Assembly (NCBI RefSeq): GCF_029223865.1
Contig: NZ_CP119520.1
Coordinates: 3,968,001 to 4,032,000, forward strand
Reading direction: 5' to 3'
Origin: Telluria mixta
GTDB taxonomy: Bacteria; Pseudomonadota; Gammaproteobacteria; Burkholderiales; Burkholderiaceae_D
Length of the DNA: 64,000 nucleotides
Within the stretch, counting starts at the first letter, position 1. Every line of letters begins with the position of its first letter. Of this stretch, positions 54,644 through 62,746 are shown one piece after another. The notes under the pieces were generated by a model. That model had not been told where the DNA came from. It searched no databases and saw only the letters and a program-made list of their open reading frames with translations. Made by a program: the position numbers and the translations under genes.

Positions 54644-54677
54644 GGTGATAAGCAAACAAAATCGAAGAGGTCAAGAA

Positions 54678-55016
54678 GTGCCACAAATCGTCATCCTCCC
54701 CCATCCCGTCTTCTGCCCCGAAGGCGCCGTGCTCGAAGGCCAGAGCGGCAAGTCGATCTGCGACACGCTGATCGAGAACGACATCGAGATCGAACACGCC
54801 TGCGACCGCGTGTGCGCGTGCACGACGTGCCACGTGGTCGTGCGCGAAGGCTTCGACTCGCTGAACGAGCAGGAGGAAAAGGAAGAGGACATGCTCGACA
54901 AGGCCTGGGGCCTGGAGCCGAACTCGCGCCTGTCCTGCCAGGCCATCATCGCGGATGAAGACCTCGTCGTCGAGATCCCGAAGTACACGATCAACCACGC
55001 AGCCGAGAACCACTGA
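54678..55016 (+). CDS. fdx: ISC-type [2Fe-2S] ferredoxin
   Basis: A 112-residue adrenodoxin-type ferredoxin that supplies electrons during cluster assembly. The ligands are Cys42, Cys48, Cys51 and Cys87 (HACDRVCACTTCHVVV and SCQAI), with the extra conserved Cys46, the same spacing as E. coli Fdx. A GTG start at 54678 (with AGAGG upstream) is taken because homologues begin MPQIVILPH; a longer frame is open through the repeat element. Confidence 0.95.
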   Translation: MPQIVILPHPVFCPEGAVLEGQSGKSICDTLIENDIEIEHACDRVCACTTCHVVVREGFDSLNEQEEKEEDMLDKAWGLEPNSRLSCQAIIADEDLVVEIPKYTINHAAENH

Positions 55017-55032
55017 TCACGACGGGGGACAC

Positions 55033-55227
55033 ATGAAGTGGACCGATGTCACGGCCATCGCCGAGGCCTTGTACGAACAGCACCCGGACGTCGATCCGGC
55101 CACCGTGCGTTTCGTCGACCTGCATAACTGGGTCGTCGCGCTGGACGGCTTCGACGACGACCGCACGCGCGGCGGCGAACGCGTACTCGAAGCCATACAG
55201 GCAGCCTGGATAGATGAAGCCCGCTAA
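55033..55227 (+). CDS. iscX: Fe-S assembly protein IscX
   Basis: A 64-residue acidic protein that binds IscS and iron and modulates cluster assembly. MKWTDVTAIAEALYEQHPDVDP.. and FVDLHNWVVALDGFDDD are the family signature. It closes the classical isc set and overlaps the next gene by 14 bases. Confidence 0.94.
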   Translation: MKWTDVTAIAEALYEQHPDVDPATVRFVDLHNWVVALDGFDDDRTRGGERVLEAIQAAWIDEAR

Positions 55228-56089
55228 AAAAGAAGCCCCGACGATTTATCAACTGGCCCCGGAAATCAAGCCGGGCCAGTCGATCGAACTGCTGAAGGAA
55301 CTGCACATCCTCACGCGCGACGGCAAACTGAACCAGGACAGCCGCCGCAAACTGAAGCAGGTCTACCACCTCGTGCAGTTCATCGAGCCGCTGCTGAAGG
55401 ACGTCGGGGAAGGTGCGACCGTCGTCGACCACGGCGCCGGCAAGTCCTACCTCGGCTTCATCCTGTACGACCTGTTCTTCAAAGGACGGGAAAACAGCGG
55501 CCATATCTACGGCATCGAGACGCGCGAAGAACTCGTTCAGAAATCGACGGAGCTGGCGGCAAGCCTCGGCTTCCCGGGCATGTCGTTCCTGAACCTGTCC
55601 GTCGCGGAGTCCACCGAGTCCGACAAGCTGCCGGCCACGATCGACGTGGTGACGGCGCTTCACGCCTGTAATACGGCGACGGACGACGCCATCGATTTCG
55701 CGCTGAAGAAGCACGCGAAGCACATCGTGCTCGTGCCGTGCTGCCAGGCCGAAGTGGCGTCCGTGCTGCGCAAGAATAAAGGCAAGGACCTGGGCCGCAG
55801 CGCGCTCACGGAGATCTGGCGCCACCCGATCCACACGCGCGAATTCGGCAGCCAGATCACCAATGTGCTGCGCTGCCTGCAGCTGGAGGCGCACGGCTAC
55901 CAGGTCACCGTCACGGAGCTGGTGGGCTGGGAACACTCGATGAAGAACGAGCTGATCGTCGCCACGTATAAAAACCTGCCGCGCCGCCGGCCGGCCGAGC
56001 GCCTGCAGCAGGTGCTGGCCGAAGTCGGCCTCGGGGAACTCTCATCGCGTTTCTATACCGAGGCAACTACAAGCGAGCCAACGCCATGA
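55214..56089 (+). CDS. Class I SAM-dependent methyltransferase
   Basis: A 291-residue protein. The SAM-binding motif I is VVDHGAGKSYLGFILYDLFF (about 75-94), followed by HIYGIETREELVQKS and DVVTALHACNTATDDAID. The ALHACNTATDDAI and LVPCCQAEV motifs resemble the METTL25/RlmN-distant SAM family with a conserved Cys-Cys pair (VPCCQ), which often occurs in RNA methyltransferases. The gene starts inside iscX, so it is translated with it, yet it is not part of the known isc set. Substrate unknown; RNA is the most plausible guess. Confidence 0.82.
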   Translation: MKPAKKEAPTIYQLAPEIKPGQSIELLKELHILTRDGKLNQDSRRKLKQVYHLVQFIEPLLKDVGEGATVVDHGAGKSYLGFILYDLFFKGRENSGHIYGIETREELVQKSTELAASLGFPGMSFLNLSVAESTESDKLPATIDVVTALHACNTATDDAIDFALKKHAKHIVLVPCCQAEVASVLRKNKGKDLGRSALTEIWRHPIHTREFGSQITNVLRCLQLEAHGYQVTVTELVGWEHSMKNELIVATYKNLPRRRPAERLQQVLAEVGLGELSSRFYTEATTSEPTP

Positions 56090-57123
56090 GCGACCACCAC
56101 GACCGCTGGATCGACCTGCGCAGCGACACCGTCACCCAACCGTCCGCCGCCATGCGCGCGGCGATGGCGGCGGCGCCCGTCGGCGACGATGTCTATGCCG
56201 ACGACCCCACCGTGAACCGCCTGCAGGACTTCGCGGCCGAGCTGTTCGGCTTCGAAGCGGGCCTGTTCGCGCCGAGCGGCACGCAGACGAACCTCATCGC
56301 GCTGATGACGCATTGCGGCCGCGGCGACGAATACCTCGTCGGCCAGGAAGCGCACACGTACAAGTACGAAGGCGGTGGTGCCGCGGTGCTGGGTTCGATC
56401 CAGCCGCAGCCGATCGCCAACCAGCCGGACGGCTCGATCGCGATCTCCGACATCGCCGCGTACATCAAGCCGGACGACATGCACTTTGCGCGCACCCGCG
56501 TGCTGGCGCTGGAAAACACGATCGGCGGCCGCGTGCTCCCGCGCGATTACGTGAAGGCCGCGACGGACTTCGCGCATGCGAAGGGCCTCGTCACGCACCT
56601 GGACGGCGCCCGCGTCTGCAACGCGGCCGTCAGGCAGGGCATCCCGCTGCGCGACGCGGCGGCCGGATTCGACACCGTGTCCGTGTGCCTGTCGAAGGGT
56701 CTCGGCGCGCCGGTCGGTTCCGTGCTGCTGGGCCCCAGGGCCTTCATCGAGCAGGGCAAGCGCTGGCGCAAGATGCTGGGCGGCGGCATGCGGCAAGCCG
56801 GCGTCATCGCGGCCGCGGCGCATTACGCGCTGGCGCACAACGTCGAGCGCCTCGCCGAGGATCATCAAAACGCGGCCGACCTGTCCGCCGGCCTCGCACG
56901 CATCGAGCCGCTGAAGGTGACGACGCCGCAGACGAACATCTTCTACGTCGAGATCCCGGAAGCCGCGTGCGCGCCGCTGCATGAAGCCCTGGCGCGCCAG
57001 GGCATCCGTGCATCGATCGGCCCGCACACGCGCCTCGTCACGCACCTCGATGTGACGGCCGCGGATGTGAAGAAAACCATCGCTGCGTTCGAAGCATTCT
57101 TCCTCGACTGGAACAAACAATGA
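56086..57123 (+). CDS. ltaE: Low-specificity L-threonine aldolase
   Basis: A 345-residue PLP enzyme cleaving threonine or allo-threonine to glycine and acetaldehyde. WIDLRSDTVTQPSAAMRAAMAAAPVGDDVY is the family N-terminus; FAPSGTQTNLIA, THLDGARVCNAAV and VSVCLSKGLGAPVGSVLLG (PLP Lys near residue 205) complete the active site. It overlaps the methyltransferase stop (ATGA) and the next gene (ATGA). Confidence 0.93.
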   Translation: MSDHHDRWIDLRSDTVTQPSAAMRAAMAAAPVGDDVYADDPTVNRLQDFAAELFGFEAGLFAPSGTQTNLIALMTHCGRGDEYLVGQEAHTYKYEGGGAAVLGSIQPQPIANQPDGSIAISDIAAYIKPDDMHFARTRVLALENTIGGRVLPRDYVKAATDFAHAKGLVTHLDGARVCNAAVRQGIPLRDAAAGFDTVSVCLSKGLGAPVGSVLLGPRAFIEQGKRWRKMLGGGMRQAGVIAAAAHYALAHNVERLAEDHQNAADLSAGLARIEPLKVTTPQTNIFYVEIPEAACAPLHEALARQGIRASIGPHTRLVTHLDVTAADVKKTIAAFEAFFLDWNKQ

Positions 57124-57830
57124 ACGACGAAGGTATCCGCCTCGCCAAGCGCGTGGCCGAAATCGTGCCGTGCTCGCGCGCCGAAGCCGAACGCTACATC
57201 GCGGGTGGCTGGGTGACCGTCGACGGTGCCGTCGCCGAAGATCCCGCCACGCGCGTGACGACCGCGGAGGTTGTCGCGCTGCTGCCGGGCGCGGAACCCG
57301 TCGAACCGGTGCCGGTGACGATCCTGCTGCACAAGCCGGCCGGTGTCGACGCGGCCGGTGCGCTGGCCCTCATCGAACCCGCGACGCTGGCCGCGTCTCC
57401 CAACGCACGCTTTCTGCGCCGGCACCTGGCGCGGTTGACCATCGTCACGCCGCTGGAACCGGAAGCGAGCGGCCTGCTGGTGCTGAGCCAGGACTGGCGC
57501 GTGACGCGCAAGCTGGTGGAGGATGCCGCCCGCATCGAACAGGAATATGTGGCCGAAGTGACGGGCGCGATCGCCGACGATGGCTTGTCTCGCCTGAACG
57601 CGAGCATGCGCGTGCAGGGCAGGGCGACGGTGCCGCTGAAGGCGAGCTGGCAAAGCGAGGCGCGGCTGCGCCTGGCCGGGAAGGACGTCCGCCCGGGGCA
57701 GGTTGCCGCGATGTGTGCCGCGGTCGGCTTGAGCGTGACATCGCTGCGCCGGCTGCGCATCGGGCGCGTGTCGCTGGGCCAGTTGCCGGCCGGGCGCTGG
57801 CGGTATCTGCTCGAGACCGAGCGGTTCTGA
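57120..57830 (+). CDS. S4-domain pseudouridine synthase-like protein (RsuA/RluB/E/F group), catalytic Asp replaced
   Basis: A 236-residue protein. The N-terminal S4 RNA-binding domain (LAKRVAEIVPCSRAEAERYIAGGWVTVDG, about 7-35) is followed by a synthase-like domain. The catalytic block, normally G-R-L-D-x-x-T-x-G-L-L, here reads TPLEPEASGLLVLSQDW: the universally required Asp is Glu. The rest (IEQEYVAEVTG; SLRRLRIGRVSLGQLPAGRWRYL) follows the RsuA-type pattern. It may be inactive and used as an RNA-binding factor, or active with a changed residue, which would be unusual. Coupled to ltaE by ATGA and to the next gene by TGATG. Confidence 0.82.
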   Translation: MNDEGIRLAKRVAEIVPCSRAEAERYIAGGWVTVDGAVAEDPATRVTTAEVVALLPGAEPVEPVPVTILLHKPAGVDAAGALALIEPATLAASPNARFLRRHLARLTIVTPLEPEASGLLVLSQDWRVTRKLVEDAARIEQEYVAEVTGAIADDGLSRLNASMRVQGRATVPLKASWQSEARLRLAGKDVRPGQVAAMCAAVGLSVTSLRRLRIGRVSLGQLPAGRWRYLLETERF

Positions 57831-58780
57831 TGAAGTTCATCCGGCGCTGTCTGCCCCTGCTGGCATTGTGGACCGGCGCCGTGCTGGCCGCCGGCGTCGA
57901 CCCGCTGACGGCCGACATCGATGCGCACGACGCGCAACGCTTCGCCGATCTGATGAAGGATGGCGCCGTGCCGACGGCCGCTGCGCTGCAGCGCGGTTAC
58001 CTGGACGGGGCGGGGCCGGGCGTGAAGGTCTTCACGCCGGGACGGATCCGCGACGCTCAGCACCTGGCCAAGGCGGTCGCCAACAAACCCGATGTGTACC
58101 GGTACGCGATCCGTGCATGCCTGCCGCAGGTGCCGGCCCTGCGTAGCGACCTGCGCGCGATCTATCTCGGGTTTGCCGGCCTGCTGCCGGAACGTCCGCT
58201 GCCCGCCATCGACGTCGTCTTCGGTGCCGGCAACTCGGGCGGCACCGCCAGCAACGACAGGCAAGTGCTCGGCCTGGAGGTGATCTGTCCGCCCGGGACG
58301 ACGCCCGAGCAGTTCCGCACCGCGATGCGGGGCTTCTTTGCACACGAAACGGTGCACACGTGGCAGGACGAGGAGACGCCGGCCGCACTGGCCGATCTCC
58401 TGCTGAGCCAAGCGTTGAGGGAAGGCGGCGCGGACTATCTCGCGACGCTGGTCACGGGCGCGATTCCGCATCAGGACCGCGATGCGTGGGCACGTCCGCA
58501 GGAAGCCAGGCTGTGGCAGGCGTTCCAGCAGGATCGCCAGGCGCTGAAAGGCAGCCGCGACGACGTGAACAAGCTGATCGCCAGCCCGCATTTCCGGCGC
58601 TGGTTCGTGAACTGCGGATCCGCGCCCGAGGGCTGGCCGTGCGAGGCCGGGTACTGGGTCGGCATGCGCATCGCGGAAGCTTATGTGGCGCGCGCATCCG
58701 ACAAGCGCGCCGCGATCCGTGAACTCATCGAATTGCGCGATCCCGCGGCGATCCTCGAGGCCAGCGGCTACGGCCTGTAA
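57830..58780 (+). CDS. Exported putative Zn-dependent protease-like protein
   Basis: A 316-residue protein with a signal peptide (LLALWTGAVLA, cleavage near residue 21). The segment FFAHETVHTWQDEE, about residues 165-178, carries an HExxH-like metal motif (H-E-T-V-H), and LREGGADYLATLV further on supplies a Glu, as in gluzincin-type peptidases (DUF2268-like). Conserved Cys pairs (CLPQ, CPPG, CGSAPEGWPC) suggest disulfides. Activity is predicted only. It starts in the stop codon of the pseudouridine synthase-like gene, the last gene of this long coupled run. Confidence 0.7.
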   Translation: MKFIRRCLPLLALWTGAVLAAGVDPLTADIDAHDAQRFADLMKDGAVPTAAALQRGYLDGAGPGVKVFTPGRIRDAQHLAKAVANKPDVYRYAIRACLPQVPALRSDLRAIYLGFAGLLPERPLPAIDVVFGAGNSGGTASNDRQVLGLEVICPPGTTPEQFRTAMRGFFAHETVHTWQDEETPAALADLLLSQALREGGADYLATLVTGAIPHQDRDAWARPQEARLWQAFQQDRQALKGSRDDVNKLIASPHFRRWFVNCGSAPEGWPCEAGYWVGMRIAEAYVARASDKRAAIRELIELRDPAAILEASGYGL

Positions 58781-58785
58781 GCCGT

Positions 58786-59523
58786 TCAGGCCACGAACCC
58801 GCCATCGATCGTCAACGACGCACCGTTGACATATCCCGCCTCGTTCCCGACGAGGTAAGCGACCAGCCCGGCGATCTCGGCGTCCTGCCCCATTCGTCCC
58901 ACCGGGATCTGCGAGCGCAGGTAGGCGCGCACGCCTTCGTCCGCGACGATCTCCGTCTCCGTCGGCCCCGGCTGCACATTGTTCACCGTGATGCCGCGCG
59001 GCCCGAGGTCGCGCGCGAGCCCGCGCGTGAGGCCGGCCACGGCGGCCTTGCTCATCGCGTACAGCGCCACGCCGGGGCTGCCCGCGCGGTCCGCCACCAT
59101 GCTCCCGATGTTCACGATGCGTCCGCCTTCTCGCATGTGCGGCGCGGCCGCCTGCGTGGCGACGAACAGCGCGCGCACGTTGACGGCCGCGATGCGGTCG
59201 TAGTCCTCCAGCGTTGTTTCGCCGAGGTCCTTGTGGACGAGGATGCCCGCGCTGTTGACGAGGATGTCGATGCGGCCGAGCCGCGCCGCCACGCCCGCGA
59301 TGGCCTGCTGCAGTGCCTGCGCGTCGGCGCTGTCCGCGCGCAGGGGCAGGGCGTGGCCGCCTGCCGCGTCGATATCGGCCGCCAGCTGGCGTGCCCGATC
59401 TTCCGCATTGACGTAGGTAAAGGCGACGGTAGCGCCATCGGAAGCGAGGCGGCGGACGATGGCGGCGCCGATGCCGCGCGAACCGCCGGTGACGAATGCG
59501 ATCTTGCCGGTGAGGGAAGTCAT
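58786..59523 (-). CDS. SDR family oxidoreductase
   Basis: A 245-residue short-chain dehydrogenase/reductase. Cofactor loop TGGSRGIG (about 13-20), NNAG-type motif here VNSAG, catalytic Ser in NIGSMVADRAGSPGVALYAMSKAAV with Tyr-x3-Lys, and TINDGGF-like C-terminus (LTIDGGF). It is related to FabG-like 3-oxoacyl reductases and to glucose/ribitol dehydrogenases. Divergent from a TetR regulator across 83 bases that contain paired inverted repeats, so it is probably that regulator's target. Substrate unknown. Confidence 0.92.
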   Translation of the reverse strand: MTSLTGKIAFVTGGSRGIGAAIVRRLASDGATVAFTYVNAEDRARQLAADIDAAGGHALPLRADSADAQALQQAIAGVAARLGRIDILVNSAGILVHKDLGETTLEDYDRIAAVNVRALFVATQAAAPHMREGGRIVNIGSMVADRAGSPGVALYAMSKAAVAGLTRGLARDLGPRGITVNNVQPGPTETEIVADEGVRAYLRSQIPVGRMGQDAEIAGLVAYLVGNEAGYVNGASLTIDGGFVA

Positions 59524-59535
59524 GGTGAGCCTTTC

Positions 59536-59595
59536 TTGACTGATTGGTCCAAAATGGAGAATCGATTATACTTCCATTCTGGACTGACTAGTCAA
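59536..59595. promoter_or_regulatory. Two facing operator arms between the SDR and TetR genes
   Basis: A 22-base segment at 59536-59557 (TTGACTGATTGGTCCA...) and its inverted counterpart at 59574-59595 agree at 17 of 22 positions. The right arm contains the perfect palindrome TGACTAGTCA (59585-59594). Between them lies the AT-rich core ATCGATTATA. The layout suits two TetR dimers controlling both promoters. Confidence 0.6.
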
Positions 59596-59606
59596 GATTA
59601 AAAAAC

Positions 59607-60212
59607 ATGGCAAGAACGAAGGTATTCGAACCGGCCGCGGCGCTCGATGCGGCGGTGCGGGTATTCTGGGAGCAGGGGTACGAGGCGACGTCCACGGACG
59701 ACCTGCTGCGCGCGATGGGCATCGGCCGCCAGAGCATGTACGACACGTTCGGCGACAAGAAACAGCTGTATCTCGCCGCGCTCACGCATTACACGGACAC
59801 GGGCGGCGCGGCGCTGAGGCGCCGTCTCGCGGCCGGACCGTCGCCGCTGGCCGCGCTCGAGGCGTTCCTGCGCGAAATCGCCGGCGCGGACGCGGCCCTG
59901 CGTGCGCGCGGCTGCCTCAGCGTCAATGCAGTGGCGGAATTCGGCCAAGGGGATGCTGACGTGCAGGCGCTCATTGAACGGTCGCAGCGGGTCACGGAAG
60001 ACATCTTCGCGGAGGTCCTCACACGCGCGCGCCAGGCGGGCGAGCTGGCGCCCGGCCTCGATCCGGCCGCGGCCGCGCATTTCATCCACACGGCCATCCG
60101 CGGCATGCGCATCAGCGCGAAAGCGGGCGCCGACGCGGCGCAACTCGGCGCGACGGTCGATTTCGTCATCGCCGCACTCAAGGCGCGCGCGACGCCCGTC
60201 GCGGAGGTCTGA
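59607..60212 (+). CDS. TetR family repressor
   Basis: A 201-residue regulator. N-terminal HTH: AALDAAVRVFWEQGYEATSTDDLLRAMGIGRQSMYDTFGDKKQLYLAAL (about 12-60). The C-terminal helical domain (TetR_C type with CLSVNAVAEFGQGD) binds an unknown ligand. It is divergent from the SDR gene and very likely controls both through the facing repeats. Convergent with the MarR gene, 4 bases apart. Confidence 0.92.
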   Translation: MARTKVFEPAAALDAAVRVFWEQGYEATSTDDLLRAMGIGRQSMYDTFGDKKQLYLAALTHYTDTGGAALRRRLAAGPSPLAALEAFLREIAGADAALRARGCLSVNAVAEFGQGDADVQALIERSQRVTEDIFAEVLTRARQAGELAPGLDPAAAAHFIHTAIRGMRISAKAGADAAQLGATVDFVIAALKARATPVAEV

Positions 60213-60215
60213 GCG

Positions 60216-60686
60216 TCAGGCTTCCGTCTTGCCCGCCGCGTCGATCAGGTTGTCGCGCAACTGCACGATGGCCTTTTGCAGCAGCGGGAATTCTTCCGGG
60301 CTGAGGCCGGACGCGGCGACCGTCTGCTTGCCGAATCCCAGCCCCTTTTCGCGCAGCGCGCGGCCCGCGTCCGTGAGGGAGATGCGGACGTTGCGCTCGT
60401 CTTCCTTGTCGCGTTCGCGGCGCACATAGCCCATCGCTTCCAGCCGCTTGAGCATCGGCGTGACCGTGCTCGGCTCCAGGAACAGTTTTTCGCTCAAGGC
60501 TTTGACGGTCAACTGGTCCTGCTCCCACAGCGCGATGATCGCCAGGTATTGCGGGTAGGTGAGGCCCAGCGCGTCCAGCACGGGCTTGTACACGCGCGAA
60601 TACGCGAGATTGGTCGAGTAGATCGCAAAGCACATGAAGTCCGCCATGCGGGCCGCTTTGGCACGGGTGTCGTTGTCGTCAGGCAT
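60216..60686 (-). CDS. MarR family regulator, OhrR-like thiol sensor
   Basis: A 156-residue repressor. The N-terminus MADFMCFAIYSTNLAYSRVYKPVLDALGLTYPQYLAIIALWEQD is the OhrR signature, with the peroxide-reactive Cys19 followed by FAIYS; HTH LTVKALSEKLFLEPSTVTPMLKRLEAMGYVRR and wing follow. OhrR proteins normally control an ohr peroxidase gene. None is adjacent; a glutathione transferase gene is divergent instead. Sensing of organic peroxides is inferred from the Cys. Confidence 0.85.
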   Translation of the reverse strand: MPDDNDTRAKAARMADFMCFAIYSTNLAYSRVYKPVLDALGLTYPQYLAIIALWEQDQLTVKALSEKLFLEPSTVTPMLKRLEAMGYVRRERDKEDERNVRISLTDAGRALREKGLGFGKQTVAASGLSPEEFPLLQKAIVQLRDNLIDAAGKTEA

Positions 60687-60700
60687 GATTGTCCAGAAAA

Positions 60701-60722
60701 TTATCGTGATAACGATTATCGT
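60701..60722. promoter_or_regulatory. Operator cluster between the OhrR-like and GST genes
   Basis: TTATCGT (60701-60707) and TTATCGT (60716-60722) flank GATAACGA; within this ATCGT/ACGAT (60703-60716) and GATAA-CGA-TTATC (60708-60720) are inverted repeats. It lies 15-36 bases upstream of the regulator start (minus strand) and 82 bases upstream of the GST start. Confidence 0.55.
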
Positions 60723-60803
60723 ACTTGAAATTCGGGAATCGCGCTGCTAGACTTTGTGGAAATACTTATCTCAATAATCTTTATGTCGATAGCGGAGCCA
60801 AGG

Positions 60804-61439
60804 ATGAAACTGTACGACGCCGCCATCTCGTCCGCCGCCGCGCGGGTGCGTATCGCCCTCGCGCTGAAGGGTCTGCAAGTCGACCGCATCCCCGTCGAGA
60901 TCGTGGGCGCGGGCGCGGAGAACCGCCGGCCGGCCTACCGGGACGTGAATCCGCAAGGCCTCGTGCCCGCGCTGCTGACGGACGACGGCGTGCTGCTGAC
61001 GCAATCGCTGGCCATCGTCGAATACCTGGACGAGGTCTACCCGCAGGCGCCGCTGCTGCCGGCGGATCCGGCGACGCGCGCCTGGGTGCGCGCGTTCGTG
61101 CTGGCCGTGCTGGCCGAGACGCATGCGCTGGTGACGCCGCGTGTTGCGAACCATCTCGCGACCATGCCGGGCTTCGACGGGACGACCGCGCCCGCGTGGC
61201 GCCGTCACTGGACGGAAGAGGGGATCGATGCGCTGGAGGCGCTGCTGGCGCGCCGCCATGCCGTGACGCCCAGCCGCTTCTGTGCGGGCGATGCGCCGGG
61301 CCTGGCGGACGTCTTCCTGTTCCCGCAGGCGTTGAACGCGGCGCGCGCGGGCCTGCCGCTGGCGCGCTGGCCGCACGTGGAGGCGATCGCCGCGCGGTTG
61401 GCCGACATCCCCGCGTTCAGGGATAACGCACAGAGGTAA
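60804..61439 (+). CDS. Glutathione S-transferase, zeta-like
   Basis: A 211-residue GST. N-terminal SSAAARVRIALALKGLQVDRIPV (catalytic Ser region of the zeta class), NPQGLVPALL, LTQSLAIVEYLDEVYPQAPLLP, then the helical domain with SRFCAGDAPGLADVFLFPQ. It resembles maleylacetoacetate isomerase and may share its chemistry, or act in detoxification. The start at 60804 has GGAG 8 bases upstream; two earlier ATG codons are in frame. Probably controlled by the divergent OhrR-like regulator. Confidence 0.87.
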   Translation: MKLYDAAISSAAARVRIALALKGLQVDRIPVEIVGAGAENRRPAYRDVNPQGLVPALLTDDGVLLTQSLAIVEYLDEVYPQAPLLPADPATRAWVRAFVLAVLAETHALVTPRVANHLATMPGFDGTTAPAWRRHWTEEGIDALEALLARRHAVTPSRFCAGDAPGLADVFLFPQALNAARAGLPLARWPHVEAIAARLADIPAFRDNAQR

Positions 61440-61447
61440 CGCGCAAC

Positions 61448-62746
61448 TCAGGGCAGGGTAAGGCGCGCCTCGAGCCCGCCCTCCGGCCGGTTGTGCAGGG
61501 TGAGCGTCCCGCCGAGACTTCCCGCCAGCTGGCGCGCGATAGCCAGGCCGAGGCCCGTGCCGCCCGTATCCCGGTTGCGCGACGCTTCCAGCCGGAAGAA
61601 CGGTTCGAACACGGCTTCCAGCTGCTCGGCGGGGATGCCGGGACCGTTGTCGAGCACGCGGATGAGGACCGCGCCCTGGCTGTCCCGCCCGGCGACGATG
61701 TCGGCGCCGCCGCCGTAGCGCAGCGCGTTGTCGACAAGGTTGCCGATGATCCGGCGCAGCGCCTTGGGGCGCGTCTGCACCGGCGAACCGATGCGGCCTT
61801 CGAGGTTCACGGCGCTGCCCGCGTCGCGGTAGTCCAGCACGAGGCTGTCGAGCTGGGCGTCGAGGTCGACGGCGCGCGCTGGTTCCCGTGCGCCGTGCAT
61901 CGCGCGCGCGTAGCCGATGCCGTCCTTGACGAGGCCCTGCAACTCGTCGAGGTCGGCGCGCAGTTTCGGCTGCTGGGCTTCGTCGTCCATCATGTCCACG
62001 CGCAGGCGCATGCGGGTGATCGGCGTCTGCAGGTCGTGCGAGATGGCGGCCAGGATGCGCACGCGCTCGTCCACGTACGCGGCGATGCGTTTCTGCATGG
62101 CGTTGAACGCGCGCGCCGAGCGCAGGACTTCGGACGGGCCGCGTTCCGGCAGTTCGACGGGGCGCAGGTCCGGCCCGAGCGCATCGGCCGCCTCGGCCAG
62201 CACGCGCAGCGGCCCCACGGCCTGGCGCACCGCGAACCAGCAGCACGCGGCGAGGATCGCCAGTTGCGCGGCCAGCACGTACGGCAGCCACGGCGACAGC
62301 GGGACGCCGTGCATCGGCTGCACGTCGATGGTCAACGGGGAGCCATCCGACAGGCGCAGGTGCACCTGCATGCGGCCCTCGTTCCCGAGGCCGTTCACGG
62401 ACAGGGGATAGCTGCGGCCGATGCCTTGTTCGATCGAGTGCGCGATCTGCGCCGACAGCTTCTCGTCCGGCATCGCGCCCGCCGTTTCGCCCGGGCCGAG
62501 GATGAAGCGGTAGCTGCGCCGTGCGAGACGCGGCAGCCATGCCGGGCGCTCGGCCGCCGGCAGCAGGTCGAGCAGGGCGACGGAGCTTGCCACCTCGCGT
62601 TCCACATACCCCATCATCAGGTTCGTCGTCGCCTGGTCGCGTTCCGTGAACGTCAGCGCGACGGACAGGCCCTGCGCCAGCGCGAGGCCCGCGAACAGGA
62701 TCAGCGCCAGGCGCGCATACAGGCTGCGCGGCCACCAGGGCTTCAT
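61448..62746 (-). CDS. Two-component sensor histidine kinase
   Basis: A 432-residue membrane kinase. Two transmembrane helices (about 11-31 and 160-178) enclose a periplasmic sensor of about 125 residues. A HAMP domain follows, then HisKA with AAISHDLQTPITRMRLRVD (His near 240) and HATPase with NLVDNALRYGG, DNGPGIP and GGTGLGLAIARQ. It starts in the ATGA overlap with the response regulator. The general architecture is that of the EnvZ/CreC-like class; the signal is unknown. Confidence 0.93.
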   Translation of the reverse strand: MKPWWPRSLYARLALILFAGLALAQGLSVALTFTERDQATTNLMMGYVEREVASSVALLDLLPAAERPAWLPRLARRSYRFILGPGETAGAMPDEKLSAQIAHSIEQGIGRSYPLSVNGLGNEGRMQVHLRLSDGSPLTIDVQPMHGVPLSPWLPYVLAAQLAILAACCWFAVRQAVGPLRVLAEAADALGPDLRPVELPERGPSEVLRSARAFNAMQKRIAAYVDERVRILAAISHDLQTPITRMRLRVDMMDDEAQQPKLRADLDELQGLVKDGIGYARAMHGAREPARAVDLDAQLDSLVLDYRDAGSAVNLEGRIGSPVQTRPKALRRIIGNLVDNALRYGGGADIVAGRDSQGAVLIRVLDNGPGIPAEQLEAVFEPFFRLEASRNRDTGGTGLGLAIARQLAGSLGGTLTLHNRPEGGLEARLTLP

